Shown here one piece after another: positions 1 through 10,058 of a stretch of 64,000 bases of DNA (the first letter of the stretch is position 1; each line of letters opens with the position of its first letter). Made by a program: the position numbers and the translations under genes. Location: positions 1 through 64,000 of the forward strand of contig NZ_BCTK01000007.1 in assembly GCF_001571245.1 (NCBI RefSeq), read 5' to 3'. Under the pieces are notes generated by a model. The model saw only the letters and a program-made list of their open reading frames with translations, did not search any database and was not told where the DNA came from. Source of the stretch: Achromobacter piechaudii NBRC 102461. Its GTDB lineage: Bacteria; Pseudomonadota; Gammaproteobacteria; Burkholderiales; Burkholderiaceae_B.

Positions 1-2
1 CC

Positions 3-3000
3 GTCAGCGTGACGGTCTCCGCGGTGGTGGACATTGCCAACGACTCGGTGACGACCAACGAAGACACCCTGCTCAACATCAACGTCAACGCCAACGACAC
101 CTTCGAGAACGCGGGCCATACCATCACGGCCATCGACGGCAACGCCATCGTGGCCGGCGCGCAGGTTGCGGTGGCCAACGGCACGGTCTTGTTGCGGGCC
201 GACGGCACCTTGGACTTCACGCCCACGGCCAACTACAACGGCTCGACCAGCTTTACCTACACGGTGACCTCTGGCGGCGCAGTTGAGACGGCCACGGTGA
301 CGGTGGTTGTCGCATCGGTGCCTGATGCCCCGATGACGGTGGACCCTGCTGTTCCGGGTCAGACCTTCGACCCGGCCACGGGCAACTACGCCACCAGCAC
401 CACCGAAGACACGGCGGTGACCGGCCAGGTCTTGGCGACGGATGGCGATGGCGACCCGCTGACCTACGGCGTGGGCACCGCGCCTGCGCACGGCACGGTA
501 ACCGTCAACGCTACGACCGGCGCGTACACCTACACGCCGACGGCGGACTACTACGGTTCGGACAGCTTCATCATCAGCATCGATGACGGGACCGGCCATG
601 TGACGTCGTCTACGGTCAGTGTGACGGTGTCGGCGGTGGTGGATATTGCCAACGATACGGTGACGACCAACGAAGACACCCCGGTCAACATCAACGTCAA
701 CGCCAACGACTCGTTCGAGAACGCAGGGCATACCATTACCGCGATTGACGGCAACGCCATCGTGGTCGGTACGCCGGTGGCGGTCGCGAATGGGATGGTC
801 ACGCTCAAGGCTGACGGCACGCTGGACTTTGCACCGGCCGCCAACTACAACGGCTCGACCAGTTTCACCTATACGGTGAGCTCGGGTGGTGTCGATGAAA
901 CGGCGACGGTAACGGTCAGCATCACGGCCGTGCCGGATGCGCCGATGACGGTAGATCCTGCGGTTCCGGGTCAGACCTTCAATTCGGCGACGGGCAACTA
1001 CGCTACGACCACCAATGAGGACACAGCTGTTACCGGCCAGGTCTTGGCGACCGATGGCGACGGCGACCCGCTGGCCTACAGCGTGGGTACTGCGCCTGCG
1101 CATGGCACGGTGACGGTCAATGCAGCGACCGGCGCCTACACCTACACGCCGACGGCGGACTACTACGGCAGCGACAGCTTCGTCGTGGCGATCTCTGACG
1201 GCACGGGCCAGGTGACCCTGTCCACGGTGAGCGTGACGGTCTCTGCGGTGGTGGACATTGCGAACGACTCGGTGACGACCAACGAAGACACGACGGTCAA
1301 CATCAATGTCAACGCCAATGACTCGTTCGAGAATGCAGGGCATACCATCACCGCGGTTGACGGCAACGCCGTCGTGGTTGGAACGCCGGTGGCGGTCGCG
1401 AACGGCATGGTGACGCTCAAGGCCGACGGCACTCTCGACTTCGCGCCGACCGCCAACTACAACGGCTCGACCAGCTTCACCTACACGGTGACTTCTGGTG
1501 GCGCGGTTGAAACGGCGACGGTCAGCATTACGGTGACGGCGGTTCCGGACGCGCCGATGACGGTGGATCCGGCAGTCCCGGGTCAGACTTTCGATTCGGC
1601 CACCGGCAACTATGCGGTGAGCACGACGGAGGATGCAGCAGTCAGCGGCCAGGTTTCGGCAGTCGATGGCGATGGTGACCCGCTGGCCTACAGCGTGGGC
1701 ACGCCGCCCGCGCACGGCTCGGTGACGATCGATCCCACGACCGGCGCTTACACCTACACGCCGACGGCGGACTACTACGGCAGCGACAGCTTCGTGGTGG
1801 CGATCAACGACGGCACGGGCAATATCACGTTGTCCACGGTCAGCGTGACGGTGTCGGCGGTGGTGGATATCGCCAACGATACGGTGACGACCAACGAAGA
1901 CACGCCGGTCAACATCGCCGTCAATGCCAACGATTCGTTCGAGAACGCCGGGCATTCCATCACCGCGATTGACGGCAACGCCATCGTGGTCGGTACACCG
2001 GTTGCGGTTGCGAACGGGATGGTCACGCTGAAGGCCGATGGCACGCTGGACTTCGCGCCGGCCGCCAACTTCAACGGTTCCACCAGCTTCACCTACACGG
2101 TGACCTCGGGTGGCGTCGATGAAACGGCCACGGTCAGCATCACGGTGACGGCGGTTGCCGATGCCCCGATGACGGTGGACCCGGCAGTTCCCGGCCAGAC
2201 CTTCGATTCGGCGACCGGCAACTACGCCACCACCACGACGGAAGACACGGCTGTTACCGGTCAGGTTTCGGCAGTCGATGGCGATGGCGACCCGCTGGCT
2301 TACAGCGTGGGCACTGCGCCCGCGCATGGCACGGTGACGGTCAATGCAGCGACCGGCGCCTACACCTACACGCCAACGGCTGACTACTACGGCAGCGACA
2401 GCTTCGTGGTGGCGATCTCTGACGGTACGGGCCAGGTGACCCTGTCCACGGTAAGCGTGACGGTGTCGGCGGTGGTGGATATCGCCGACGACACGGTGAC
2501 GACCAATGAGGATACGACGGTCAACATCAACGTCAACGCCAACGACACGTTCGAGAACGCGGGGCATACCATTACCGCGATTGACGGCAACGCCATCGTG
2601 GTCGGTACACCGGTTGCGGTTGCGAACGGGATGGTGACGCTCAAGGCCGATGGCACTCTGGACTTCGCACCCGCTGCCAACTACAACGGTTCCACCAGCT
2701 TCACCTACACGGTGACCTCTGGCGGTGCAGTTGAGACGGCGACGGACAGCATCACGGTGACGGCGGTGCCCGATGCGCCGATGACGGTGGACCCCGCGGT
2801 TCCGGGTCAGACCTTCGATTCGGCGACGGGCAACTACGCCACCACCACGACCGAGGACACGGCGGTCAATGGCCAGGTGTCGGCAGTGGATGGCGATGGC
2901 GATCCGTTGGCGTACAGCGTCGGCACCGCGCCCACGCACGGTACGGTGACGGTCAACGCCACGACGGGTGCTTACACCTACACCCCGACGGCCGACTACT

Positions 3001-6000
3001 ACGGTAGCGACAGCTTCGTGGTGGCAATCAATGACGGCACCGGCAACATCACGTTGTCCACCGTCAACGTCACGGTCTCGGCAGTGGTGGATATCGCCAA
3101 CGACTCGATAACGACCAACGAAGACACCCCGGTCAACATCAACGTCAACGCCAACGACACGTTCGAGAACGCTGGGCACACCATCACCGCGATTGACGGC
3201 AACGCCATCGTGGTCGGTACGCCGGTGGCGGTCGCCAACGGGATGGTCACGCTGAAAGCCGATGGCACGCTCGACTTCGCGCCGACTGCCAACTACAACG
3301 GTTCCACCAGCTTCACCTACACGGTGACCTCTGGCGGGGTCGATGAAACGGCCACCGTCAGCATCACGGTGACGGCGGTTCCCGATGCGCCGATGGTGGT
3401 AGACCCGGCAGTTCCCGGCCAGACCTTCGATTCGGCTACTGGCAGCTATGCGGTGAGCACGACGGAGGATGTAGCGGTCAGCGGTCAGGTCTCGGCGGTG
3501 GACGGTGACGGCGACCCCTTGGCCTACAGCGTGGGCACTGCGCCCGCGCATGGCACGGTAACGGTCAATGCAGCGACCGGCGCCTACACCTACACGCCGA
3601 CGGCGGACTACTACGGCAGCGACAGCTTCGTGGTCGCGATCAACGACGGCACGGGCAACATCACCTTGTCGACCGTCAACGTCACGGTCTCGGCCGTGGT
3701 GGATATCGCCAACGACGCGGTGACGACCAACGAAGACACGACGGTCAACATCAACGTCAACGCCAACGACAACTTCGAGAACGTCGGTCACGCCATCACG
3801 GCAATCGATGGCAACGCGGTGGTCGTGGGAACGCCGGTCGCGGTGGCCAACGGGATGGTCACCCTGAAAGCCGATGGCACGCTCGACTTCGCGCCGACGG
3901 CCAACTACAACGGTTCCACCAGCTTCACCTACACGGTGACATCGGGTGGCGCAGTTGAAACGGCGACCGTCAGCATCACGGTGACGGCGGTTCCTGATGC
4001 GCCGATGACGGTGGATCCTGCGGTTCCGGGTCAGACCTTCAATTCGGCGACGGGCAACTACGCCACCACCACGACCGAGGACACGGCGGTCAATGGCCAG
4101 GTGTCGGCAGTCGACGGCGATGGCGACCCGCTGGCCTACAGCGTCGGTACTGCGCCAGCCCATGGCACGGTAACCGTCAATGCAACGACTGGCGTCTACA
4201 CCTACACCCCGACGGCGGACTACTACGGCAACGACAGCTTCGTAGTGGCAATCGATGACGGCACGGGCAACATCACGTTGTCCACCGTCAACGTCACGGT
4301 CTCGGCAGTGGTGGATATCGCCAACGACTCGATAACGACCAACGAGGACACGTCGGTCAACATCGCGGTCAACGGCAATGACACCTTCGAGAACGCGGGC
4401 CACACGATCACGGCCATCGACGGCAATGCAGTTGTCGTCGGGACGCCTGTCGCGGTCGCCAACGGCATGGTCACACTCAAAGCCGATGGAACCTTGGACT
4501 TTGCGCCAACCGCCAACTACAACGGCACGACCAGCTTCACCTACACGGTGACTTCTGGCGGCGCAGTTGAAACGGCGACCGTCAACATCACGGTAACGGC
4601 GGTGCCCGATGTACCGATGACGGTGGACCCGGCTATCCCCGGCCAGACCTTCAATCCGGCCACGGGCAACTACGCCACCAGCACCACCGAAGACACGGCC
4701 GTCAATGGCCAGGTCTCGGCGGTAGATGGCGATGGCGACCCGCTGGCCTACAGCTTGAGCACCGGGCCGGCACATGGCACGGTGACGGTCAACGCCGCCA
4801 CGGGGGCCTACACCTACACGCCGACCGCTGACTACAACGGCGCCGACAGTTTCGTCATCAGCATCAACGACGGTACGGGCAACGTGGTGCACTCGACGGT
4901 CAGCGTGACGGTGGCGGCGGTGGCGGATATCGCCAACGACGCCGTGACGACCAACGAGGACACGACGGTCATCATCGCCGTCAACGCCAACGATACGTTC
5001 GAGAACGCGGGGCACGTCGTCACGGCCATCGATGGCCAGGGCATCACGGTGGGCTCATCGGTAGCGGTCGCGAACGGCTCGGTAGTGTTGAGGGCAGACG
5101 GCACCTTGGCCTTCACGCCGGGCGCCAACTTCAATGGGGCCACCAGCTTTACCTACACGGTGACCTCGGGCGGCGTGACCGAGACGGCAACGGCGAGCAT
5201 CAACGTGACGTCCGTCAATGACGTCCCGGTCCTGGGCACCACGCGGGTGGGCGGCCAGGTGTTCGATCCGGCAACGGGCGAGTACACCATTCAAACCACG
5301 GAGGACACACCTGCGGTCGCGGTGGTGGGAGCGGTGGACGCCGATGGCGACCCGCTGCACTACACGGTCAGCACCCTGCCCGCGCATGGCGTGGTGACGA
5401 TCAATGCCACCACCGGCGCGTATGTGTACACGCCCACCGGTGACTACAACGGCAACGACCGCTTCGTGGTGACCATCGCCGATGGCAGCGGCGGTTCGGT
5501 GCAGGCGGTGGTGAACGTCGTTATCTCGGCGGTGGCAGATATCACCAACGACACGGTCAGCACCAACGAGGACACGACGGTCAACATCGCCGTCAATGGC
5601 AACGACACGTTCGAGAATGCCGGACATGTCGTAACCGCCATCGATGGCCATGCGGTCGCGGTCGGCGTCCCGGTTCTGGTGGGCAACGGTTCGGTGACGT
5701 TGAGGGCCGATGGCAGCCTGGACTTCTCGCCAGCGGCCAACTACAACGGCACGACCAGCTTCACCTACACCGTGAGCTCGGGTGGCGTGAACGAGACGGC
5801 CACCGTTACGGTGAACGTCGCGGCGGTGAACGATAGTCCGGTCGTGCCGGGAGGCTCGGTGGATCTGCCGCTGGCCAATGGCGTGGACGTACCGGCCAGC
5901 CAGGGCTTGCTGGTCGGCGCGACGGATGCCGATGGCGATCCCTTGCGCGTCACCCAGATCAGCGTGGACGGTGTGGCAGGAAGCTCGCCAGCCGGTACGC

Positions 6001-7046
6001 CGATCGTGGTGCCGGGTCGGGGCACCTTGCTGGTCCGGGCAGACGGCAGCTACGTCTTCACGCCATCCTCGGGCTTCGTGGGTGACCTGATCGTGCACTA
6101 CACGGTCAGCGACGGCAACGGCGGACTGACCGAAGCAACCATCCGCTTGCACAACACCTACATCCCGCGGTTCATGGAGCCGGATGATCCGTTCCTCTTC
6201 TTCTCGTTGCCGGGTACGGGCGAGGCGGGCGCGGGTGGCTACGGTGGTCCGCTGGCAAGCCAGGCGGAGTCGCTGTTGATCCAGGCCGTCAATGGCTTGG
6301 ATTCGCTGAACGGCACGCCGGACCTGACGGAAGCGGGAACTGGCGCGGTGTTGGCGGCGGTCGATGGTGTCAACAGCCTGGACAGCCTGGGCTCGTTCAA
6401 GACCCAGGGGGCCGTGCTGCAAGCCGTCAACGATATCGCTCCGCTGCGAGGCTCGGACGGTTTGGGTGCGCGAGGCGGCCTGCATCATCTGCTGGGATCC
6501 GCGCTGGGTGGCGGCTTGGCGGATGGTCAGTCGGTGTTGTCGACCCTGCCGCTGGGTGGCGGATTGCAGCTGGACCTGTTGGGACGCGGCGATCAGCTGT
6601 TCTTCATCATCAACGGAGGAGTCGGGGCGGCGGGCATGCGCATCACGCTGGCCAACGGGGCGGCATTGCCCGATTGGGTGCAGACGGATGGGCGTGGCGT
6701 CCTGGTGATCAACCGTCCGGCAGGCATGGAATCCCTGAGCCTGCGCCTGACGCCGCAGTCAGGTCCGGGAGCAGGCGTGGGCCGGGTGATCTCGCTGGAC
6801 TTCCTGTCGGGCACGATGCGTGAGTTGCGCGCGCCGGAGCAGCCTGCCCAGCGGCCGGAAACCCGGACCGAAGTCCGGCCCGAAACCGGCCCCGAAACCC
6901 GACCCGAAACCCGTGCTGAAATCCGGCCCGGAGCGGGGGCTGCCATGCCGGTACGGCTGGCCGGTGCGCCTTTCTCGACGCAACTGGCAGAGGCCGCCAG
7001 CCAGCATGACGTGGAGGACGCCGCGTTGATGGATCTGCTGAACTGA
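3..7046 (+). CDS. Giant repetitive Ig/cadherin-like surface adhesin, 3' part (5' end outside window)
   Basis: The reading frame is open from the first bases, so the true start lies upstream; about 2,347 residues are visible. Nearly all of it is a 204-residue module repeated about ten times. Each module holds two ~100-residue cadherin-like (Big_9/VCBS-type) domains: one with TNEDT and GTLDFAPTANYNG, the other with DGDGDPL and GAYTYTPTADYYG. The DGDGD-type acidic clusters fit calcium binding. After about residue 1990 the repeats stop. The C-terminal region holds an Asn/Leu-rich segment, a LPDWVQTDGRGVLVINRPAG segment of the kind seen near the C-terminus of large secreted adhesins, an RPET-rich low-complexity stretch and the end ALMDLLN. 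No RTX nonapeptides were seen. Likely role: secreted or surface adhesion/biofilm protein. The export route is not shown here, because the next gene converges. Confidence 0.88.
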   Translation, partial: VSVTVSAVVDIANDSVTTNEDTLLNINVNANDTFENAGHTITAIDGNAIVAGAQVAVANGTVLLRADGTLDFTPTANYNGSTSFTYTVTSGGAVETATVTVVVASVPDAPMTVDPAVPGQTFDPATGNYATSTTEDTAVTGQVLATDGDGDPLTYGVGTAPAHGTVTVNATTGAYTYTPTADYYGSDSFIISIDDGTGHVTSSTVSVTVSAVVDIANDTVTTNEDTPVNINVNANDSFENAGHTITAIDGNAIVVGTPVAVANGMVTLKADGTLDFAPAANYNGSTSFTYTVSSGGVDETATVTVSITAVPDAPMTVDPAVPGQTFNSATGNYATTTNEDTAVTGQVLATDGDGDPLAYSVGTAPAHGTVTVNAATGAYTYTPTADYYGSDSFVVAISDGTGQVTLSTVSVTVSAVVDIANDSVTTNEDTTVNINVNANDSFENAGHTITAVDGNAVVVGTPVAVANGMVTLKADGTLDFAPTANYNGSTSFTYTVTSGGAVETATVSITVTAVPDAPMTVDPAVPGQTFDSATGNYAVSTTEDAAVSGQVSAVDGDGDPLAYSVGTPPAHGSVTIDPTTGAYTYTPTADYYGSDSFVVAINDGTGNITLSTVSVTVSAVVDIANDTVTTNEDTPVNIAVNANDSFENAGHSITAIDGNAIVVGTPVAVANGMVTLKADGTLDFAPAANFNGSTSFTYTVTSGGVDETATVSITVTAVADAPMTVDPAVPGQTFDSATGNYATTTTEDTAVTGQVSAVDGDGDPLAYSVGTAPAHGTVTVNAATGAYTYTPTADYYGSDSFVVAISDGTGQVTLSTVSVTVSAVVDIADDTVTTNEDTTVNINVNANDTFENAGHTITAIDGNAIVVGTPVAVANGMVTLKADGTLDFAPAANYNGSTSFTYTVTSGGAVETATDSITVTAVPDAPMTVDPAVPGQTFDSATGNYATTTTEDTAVNGQVSAVDGDGDPLAYSVGTAPTHGTVTVNATTGAYTYTPTADYYGSDSFVVAINDGTGNITLSTVNVTVSAVVDIANDSITTNEDTPVNINVNANDTFENAGHTITAIDGNAIVVGTPVAVANGMVTLKADGTLDFAPTANYNGSTSFTYTVTSGGVDETATVSITVTAVPDAPMVVDPAVPGQTFDSATGSYAVSTTEDVAVSGQVSAVDGDGDPLAYSVGTAPAHGTVTVNAATGAYTYTPTADYYGSDSFVVAINDGTGNITLSTVNVTVSAVVDIANDAVTTNEDTTVNINVNANDNFENVGHAITAIDGNAVVVGTPVAVANGMVTLKADGTLDFAPTANYNGSTSFTYTVTSGGAVETATVSITVTAVPDAPMTVDPAVPGQTFNSATGNYATTTTEDTAVNGQVSAVDGDGDPLAYSVGTAPAHGTVTVNATTGVYTYTPTADYYGNDSFVVAIDDGTGNITLSTVNVTVSAVVDIANDSITTNEDTSVNIAVNGNDTFENAGHTITAIDGNAVVVGTPVAVANGMVTLKADGTLDFAPTANYNGTTSFTYTVTSGGAVETATVNITVTAVPDVPMTVDPAIPGQTFNPATGNYATSTTEDTAVNGQVSAVDGDGDPLAYSLSTGPAHGTVTVNAATGAYTYTPTADYNGADSFVISINDGTGNVVHSTVSVTVAAVADIANDAVTTNEDTTVIIAVNANDTFENAGHVVTAIDGQGITVGSSVAVANGSVVLRADGTLAFTPGANFNGATSFTYTVTSGGVTETATASINVTSVNDVPVLGTTRVGGQVFDPATGEYTIQTTEDTPAVAVVGAVDADGDPLHYTVSTLPAHGVVTINATTGAYVYTPTGDYNGNDRFVVTIADGSGGSVQAVVNVVISAVADITNDTVSTNEDTTVNIAVNGNDTFENAGHVVTAIDGHAVAVGVPVLVGNGSVTLRADGSLDFSPAANYNGTTSFTYTVSSGGVNETATVTVNVAAVNDSPVVPGGSVDLPLANGVDVPASQGLLVGATDADGDPLRVTQISVDGVAGSSPAGTPIVVPGRGTLLVRADGSYVFTPSSGFVGDLIVHYTVSDGNGGLTEATIRLHNTYIPRFMEPDDPFLFFSLPGTGEAGAGGYGGPLASQAESLLIQAVNGLDSLNGTPDLTEAGTGAVLAAVDGVNSLDSLGSFKTQGAVLQAVNDIAPLRGSDGLGARGGLHHLLGSALGGGLADGQSVLSTLPLGGGLQLDLLGRGDQLFFIINGGVGAAGMRITLANGAALPDWVQTDGRGVLVINRPAGMESLSLRLTPQSGPGAGVGRVISLDFLSGTMRELRAPEQPAQRPETRTEVRPETGPETRPETRAEIRPGAGAAMPVRLAGAPFSTQLAEAASQHDVEDAALMDLLN
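21..6150 (+). repeat. 612-bp coding tandem repeat array, about ten units
   Basis: The segment encoding VVDIAND...TNEDT recurs near 21, 633, 1245, 1857, 2469, 3081, 3693, 4305, 4917 and 5529, a period of 612 bp (204 codons). Internal copies are nearly identical at the DNA level, while the last two (from about 4900) diverge. This pattern suggests recent expansion or homogenisation by recombination in the centre of the array. The true copy number is unknown because the array starts before the window. Confidence 0.93.
6852..6930 (+). repeat. Short in-frame RPET-type repeat near the adhesin C-terminus
   Basis: A degenerate ~12-bp repeat of the form CCCGAAACCCGA encodes tandem RPET/GPET/RTEV-like tetrapeptides. 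It links the last folded region to the C-terminal tail and is a likely slippage-prone linker. Confidence 0.7.
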
Positions 7047-7061
7047 TCCCCGGACGCGGCC

Positions 7062-7091
7062 AAGGCGGGCGGGCGCGAGCCAGCCCGCCTT
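7062..7091. terminator. Hairpin between converging adhesin and amidase genes
   Basis: Perfect 9-bp arms AAGGCGGGC (7062-7070) and GCCCGCCTT (7083-7091) with a 12-base loop lie just after the adhesin stop and before the stop of the opposite gene. There is no strong T-run, so a bidirectional terminator is likely but unproven. Confidence 0.6.
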
Positions 7092-7098
7092 GTTGCGT

Positions 7099-8055
7099 TC
7101 AGACAGGTAGGGTGGGCAAGGGATCGCCAGCGCCAGTGCGTTCGGTGATGAGCTTGTAGTGCTGGGGGCTGCGATGCTTGGCGAAGTTGAAGACGTGTTC
7201 GCGGAAGGTCTGGCCCATGGCCAGGTCGATGCGGGCCGTGATGACTTCGTCTTCCTCGCCGCTGGAACGCGCGACGATTTCTCCGGAGGGCGCCACGATC
7301 ATCGAGCTGCCGATCATGTGGTGGCCGTCTTCATGGCCGCACTTGGCGGCCGCGCCGACCCACACCGCGTTCTGGTAGGCGCTGGCCTGCAAGACGATCT
7401 CGTGCGTAGTCGTGCGCAGGTGCGCGGGCTCGTTCCAGTGGATGTTCAGCGACGGCGTGTTGTAGCCCAGCACGATGAGCTCGGCGCTTTGCAACGACAT
7501 CACGCGATAGGTCTCGGGCCAGCGGCGGTCGTTGCACAGGCACATGCCGATCTTGACGTCGTTGGTTTCCCATACGCCAAAGCCCAGGTCGCCGACTTCG
7601 AAGAACTTCTTCTCCAGATGCTGGAACGGCGCGCCGACCTTGTGATCGGAATGGCCGGGCAGATGGATCTTGCGGTACTTGCCGATGATCTTTGCGCTGC
7701 GGTCCACCAGGATGGCGGTGTTGAATTGCCGGCCTTCCGGCGTCAGCTCTGCGTAGCCCAGGTAAAAGCCGATGCCCAGTTCGCGGGCCGTGTCGAACAG
7801 CGGCTGCACGTCGGCGTTGGGCATGGATTTTTCAAAGAAGCGATCCACGGCCTCGCTGTCTTCCATCCAGTAGCGGGGAAAGAAGGTCGTCAGCGCCAGC
7901 TCCGGAAAGACGACGAATTCCGCCTGGCGGGCGGCGGCCTCGCGCATCATCTCGACCATGCGGCGCACGACGACGGCGCGGCTGTCGGCCAGGTTCACGG
8001 CGCCCATCTGGGCGACCGCCAGGCCCATTTTGCGGGAGGGGGTGGTGTTGCTCAC
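7099..8055 (-). CDS. Nitrilase-superfamily amidase, N-carbamoyl-D-amino acid hydrolase-like
   Basis: A carbon-nitrogen hydrolase of 318 residues. The catalytic triad is visible: Glu52 in FPELALTTFFPR, Lys129 in GKYRKIHLPGH and Cys174 in MCLCNDRRWPE. These surroundings, plus FQHLEKKFFEVGDLGF, closely follow Agrobacterium D-carbamoylase, which splits N-carbamoyl-D-amino acids into D-amino acid, CO2 and ammonia. The GTG start at 8055 is chosen because CTGGAG lies 11 bases upstream; the longer open frame to 8142 would add an unlikely Arg-rich leader. It sits downstream of the Lrp gene on the same strand. No hydantoinase is adjacent, so the physiological substrate (carbamoyl-amino acid or a related ureido/amide compound) is uncertain. 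Confidence 0.85.
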   Translation of the reverse strand: MSNTTPSRKMGLAVAQMGAVNLADSRAVVVRRMVEMMREAAARQAEFVVFPELALTTFFPRYWMEDSEAVDRFFEKSMPNADVQPLFDTARELGIGFYLGYAELTPEGRQFNTAILVDRSAKIIGKYRKIHLPGHSDHKVGAPFQHLEKKFFEVGDLGFGVWETNDVKIGMCLCNDRRWPETYRVMSLQSAELIVLGYNTPSLNIHWNEPAHLRTTTHEIVLQASAYQNAVWVGAAAKCGHEDGHHMIGSSMIVAPSGEIVARSSGEEDEVITARIDLAMGQTFREHVFNFAKHRSPQHYKLITERTGAGDPLPTLPV

Positions 8056-8309
8056 GGTGTCTATCTCCAGGTGCGCTTGCCGCGCTGCTCGCGGTTGAAG
8101 GCGCAAGCATGCACGCGCTGGCGCCGTTGCGAAAGCGCGCACGGCGGGGCGGCCGGGCCGCTGGCTTGCAACGCTAAGTGGCTGATTGGACTGGGGATTC
8201 AGCTTGCGGCCGGGCGCAGGTCAGGGCCTCGCGCATAACGTCGCATCATGGACGCCATGCAAAGTTATATATCGGGTTTACCCTTATCCGACAGGCAGGC
8301 GCAGCGGGC

Positions 8310-8735
8310 TCAGATGGCTTTGAAGGTCTTCAGATGAATGCTGGTCTCGGTGGCCGAGATGCCCTTGAGCGTGCGCAGCCGGTCCAGCACTTCGGACAGT
8401 TGATCGATGGTGGGCACGCGCAGCTCGGCCAGCAGGTCCCAGCGCCCGTTGGTGTCGTGCAGGCCGGCCACGCTGGGTTCGCCCATCAGCAGGTTCACGA
8501 TCTTGCGGGTTTCGTGGCCTTCAACGGCGATGCTCATCCACGCCACGATGTCATCGGTTTCGGACTCGGGGCGCAGGCGCACGGTATAACCGACGATGAC
8601 GCCGCGCTCTTCGAGTTTGCGGATGCGGTTGTCGATGGTGCCGCGCGACACGTCCAGCTTCTTGGCCAGCGTCGCGATCGACAGGCGGGCATTGGCGCGC
8701 AGCAGTCCAAGCAGGCTTTGGTCTAGCGTGTCCAT
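8310..8735 (-). CDS. Lrp/AsnC family transcriptional regulator
   Basis: A 141-residue protein with an N-terminal winged helix-turn-helix (LDQSLLGLLRANARLSIATL, then DVSRGTIDNRIRKLEERGVI) and a C-terminal RAM/AsnC ligand domain (residues ~65-135). ATG at 8735 is preferred over the TTG at 8750, since most family members begin MDxLDxxLL. The gene diverges from the ornithine cyclodeaminase gene and is upstream of the amidase gene on its own strand, so it may control one or both in response to an amino acid. Ligand unknown. Confidence 0.9.
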   Translation of the reverse strand: MDTLDQSLLGLLRANARLSIATLAKKLDVSRGTIDNRIRKLEERGVIVGYTVRLRPESETDDIVAWMSIAVEGHETRKIVNLLMGEPSVAGLHDTNGRWDLLAELRVPTIDQLSEVLDRLRTLKGISATETSIHLKTFKAI

Positions 8736-8859
8736 TGTGAAAAGTGCCAACCCGTGCTGTCAAAGTGCCAGAATCTTAGCGTTTCGTGTTGAATGTTGTC
8801 ACTATGAATTGATTTGGGCATCGGCCAGAATTTCCTTTCCATAACAAGGGGAGAAAAAG

Positions 8860-9912
8860 ATGACGACATTGCTGACGACCTCGGACGTCGCCCACATCGT
8901 GGCCCGGCAAGGCGCTCGCGCCGTCTTCACGGAGCTGCTGGACTATGTGCTGGCGGACTTTTTGCGATGGCAGGAATTCGACAAGTGCGCGCGCCTGGCC
9001 AGTCATTCCCCCACCGGCGTCATCGAACTGATGCCTACCGCCGATAGCGAGCTCTACAGCTTCAAGTTCGTGAACGGCCACCCTGGCAATCCCCACACCG
9101 GCCTGTCCACCGTGATGGCCTTTGGCGCGCTGGCGCAGGTCAGCACGGGCGAACCGCTCCTGATCAGCGAGTTGACGCTGACCACCGCGCTTCGCACCGC
9201 CGTGACGTCGGCGCTGGCCGCACGCGCGCTGGCCCGGCCCGAGTCCCGGTCGATGGCGTTGATCGGCAATGGCTCCCAGGCGGAATTCCAGGCGCTGGCG
9301 TTTCATCATGTGCTGGGCATCGACCTGCTGCACGTGCATGACGTGGATGCACAGGCCACCCGCAAGCTGCAAGCGAACCTGGCGGCTGTCGCGCCGTCAT
9401 TGCGCGTGGTGGCCTTCGGCAGCACTGCGCAGGCCGTCAAGGGCGTGGACATCGTCACCACCGTCACCGCCGACAAGGCCTACGTCACCATCCTGACCCC
9501 CGACATGGTCGAACCCGGCATGCATATCAACGCCGTAGGCGGCGACTGCCCGGGCAAGACCGAACTGCATGCCGACGTGTTGCGCCTGGGCCCCGTCTTC
9601 GTCGAATACGAACCGCAGACGCGCATCGAGGGCGACCTCCAGCAAATGCCCGCCGACTTTCCCGTGACCGAACTGTGGCGCGTGCTGACGGGCCAGTCGC
9701 CCGGCCGCCAGGGCGCTGGTGACGTGACGATCTTCGATTCGGTGGGCTTCGCGCTGGAAGACTTTTCCGCCTTGCGCTGGCTGCGCGACAACGCCGCCCG
9801 GCTGGGCATCGGCGCGCGCATCGAAGTGGCGCCGCAGTTGAACGATCCCAAGAATCTCTTTGATGTGGTGCGCGCCGCCGCGAACGCGAAGGCCACGCCC
9901 GGGCAGGCGTAG
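8860..9912 (+). CDS. Ornithine cyclodeaminase
   Basis: A 350-residue enzyme of the ornithine cyclodeaminase/mu-crystallin family. It is expected to convert L-ornithine to L-proline and ammonia with bound NAD+. Visible family signatures are FKFVNGHPGNP near residues 67-77, a Rossmann segment MALIGNGSQAEFQALAF and NAVGGDCPGKTEL, which match the Pseudomonas putida enzyme. The start has the ribosome site AAGGGGAGA 7-8 bases ahead. It is divergent from an Lrp/AsnC gene, a common arrangement for amino-acid catabolic genes. With the ureohydrolase 7 kb away it suggests arginine/ornithine breakdown, though the two are not in one operon. Confidence 0.92.
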   Translation: MTTLLTTSDVAHIVARQGARAVFTELLDYVLADFLRWQEFDKCARLASHSPTGVIELMPTADSELYSFKFVNGHPGNPHTGLSTVMAFGALAQVSTGEPLLISELTLTTALRTAVTSALAARALARPESRSMALIGNGSQAEFQALAFHHVLGIDLLHVHDVDAQATRKLQANLAAVAPSLRVVAFGSTAQAVKGVDIVTTVTADKAYVTILTPDMVEPGMHINAVGGDCPGKTELHADVLRLGPVFVEYEPQTRIEGDLQQMPADFPVTELWRVLTGQSPGRQGAGDVTIFDSVGFALEDFSALRWLRDNAARLGIGARIEVAPQLNDPKNLFDVVRAAANAKATPGQA

Positions 9913-10058
9913 CGCCGAGGGTGGATTCGCCAAAATGCGACGCCGGGCTAGGGCGCCGGGATCTTTTTCTATTGGGATAAGGCGGATGCGGTTACATTGC
10001 CTTACGCGCAGGCGCTCCGATCGAGAGACGCCGCCAGTGCCCACCCCCTTCCCCGTCG

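Noticed and set aside
551-4516. A regular series of ~97-residue minus-strand open frames every 612 bp
   Set aside because: They are the antisense of the adhesin repeats; periodic by construction, with no ribosome sites and no plausible protein.
21-6150. CRISPR array or other non-coding repeat
   Set aside because: The repeat unit is 612 bp, fully coding and in frame, without unique spacers.
5055-6488. A 477-residue minus-strand open frame under the adhesin
   Set aside because: Arg/His/Gly-rich shadow translation of a GC-rich gene; the plus strand is clearly coding.
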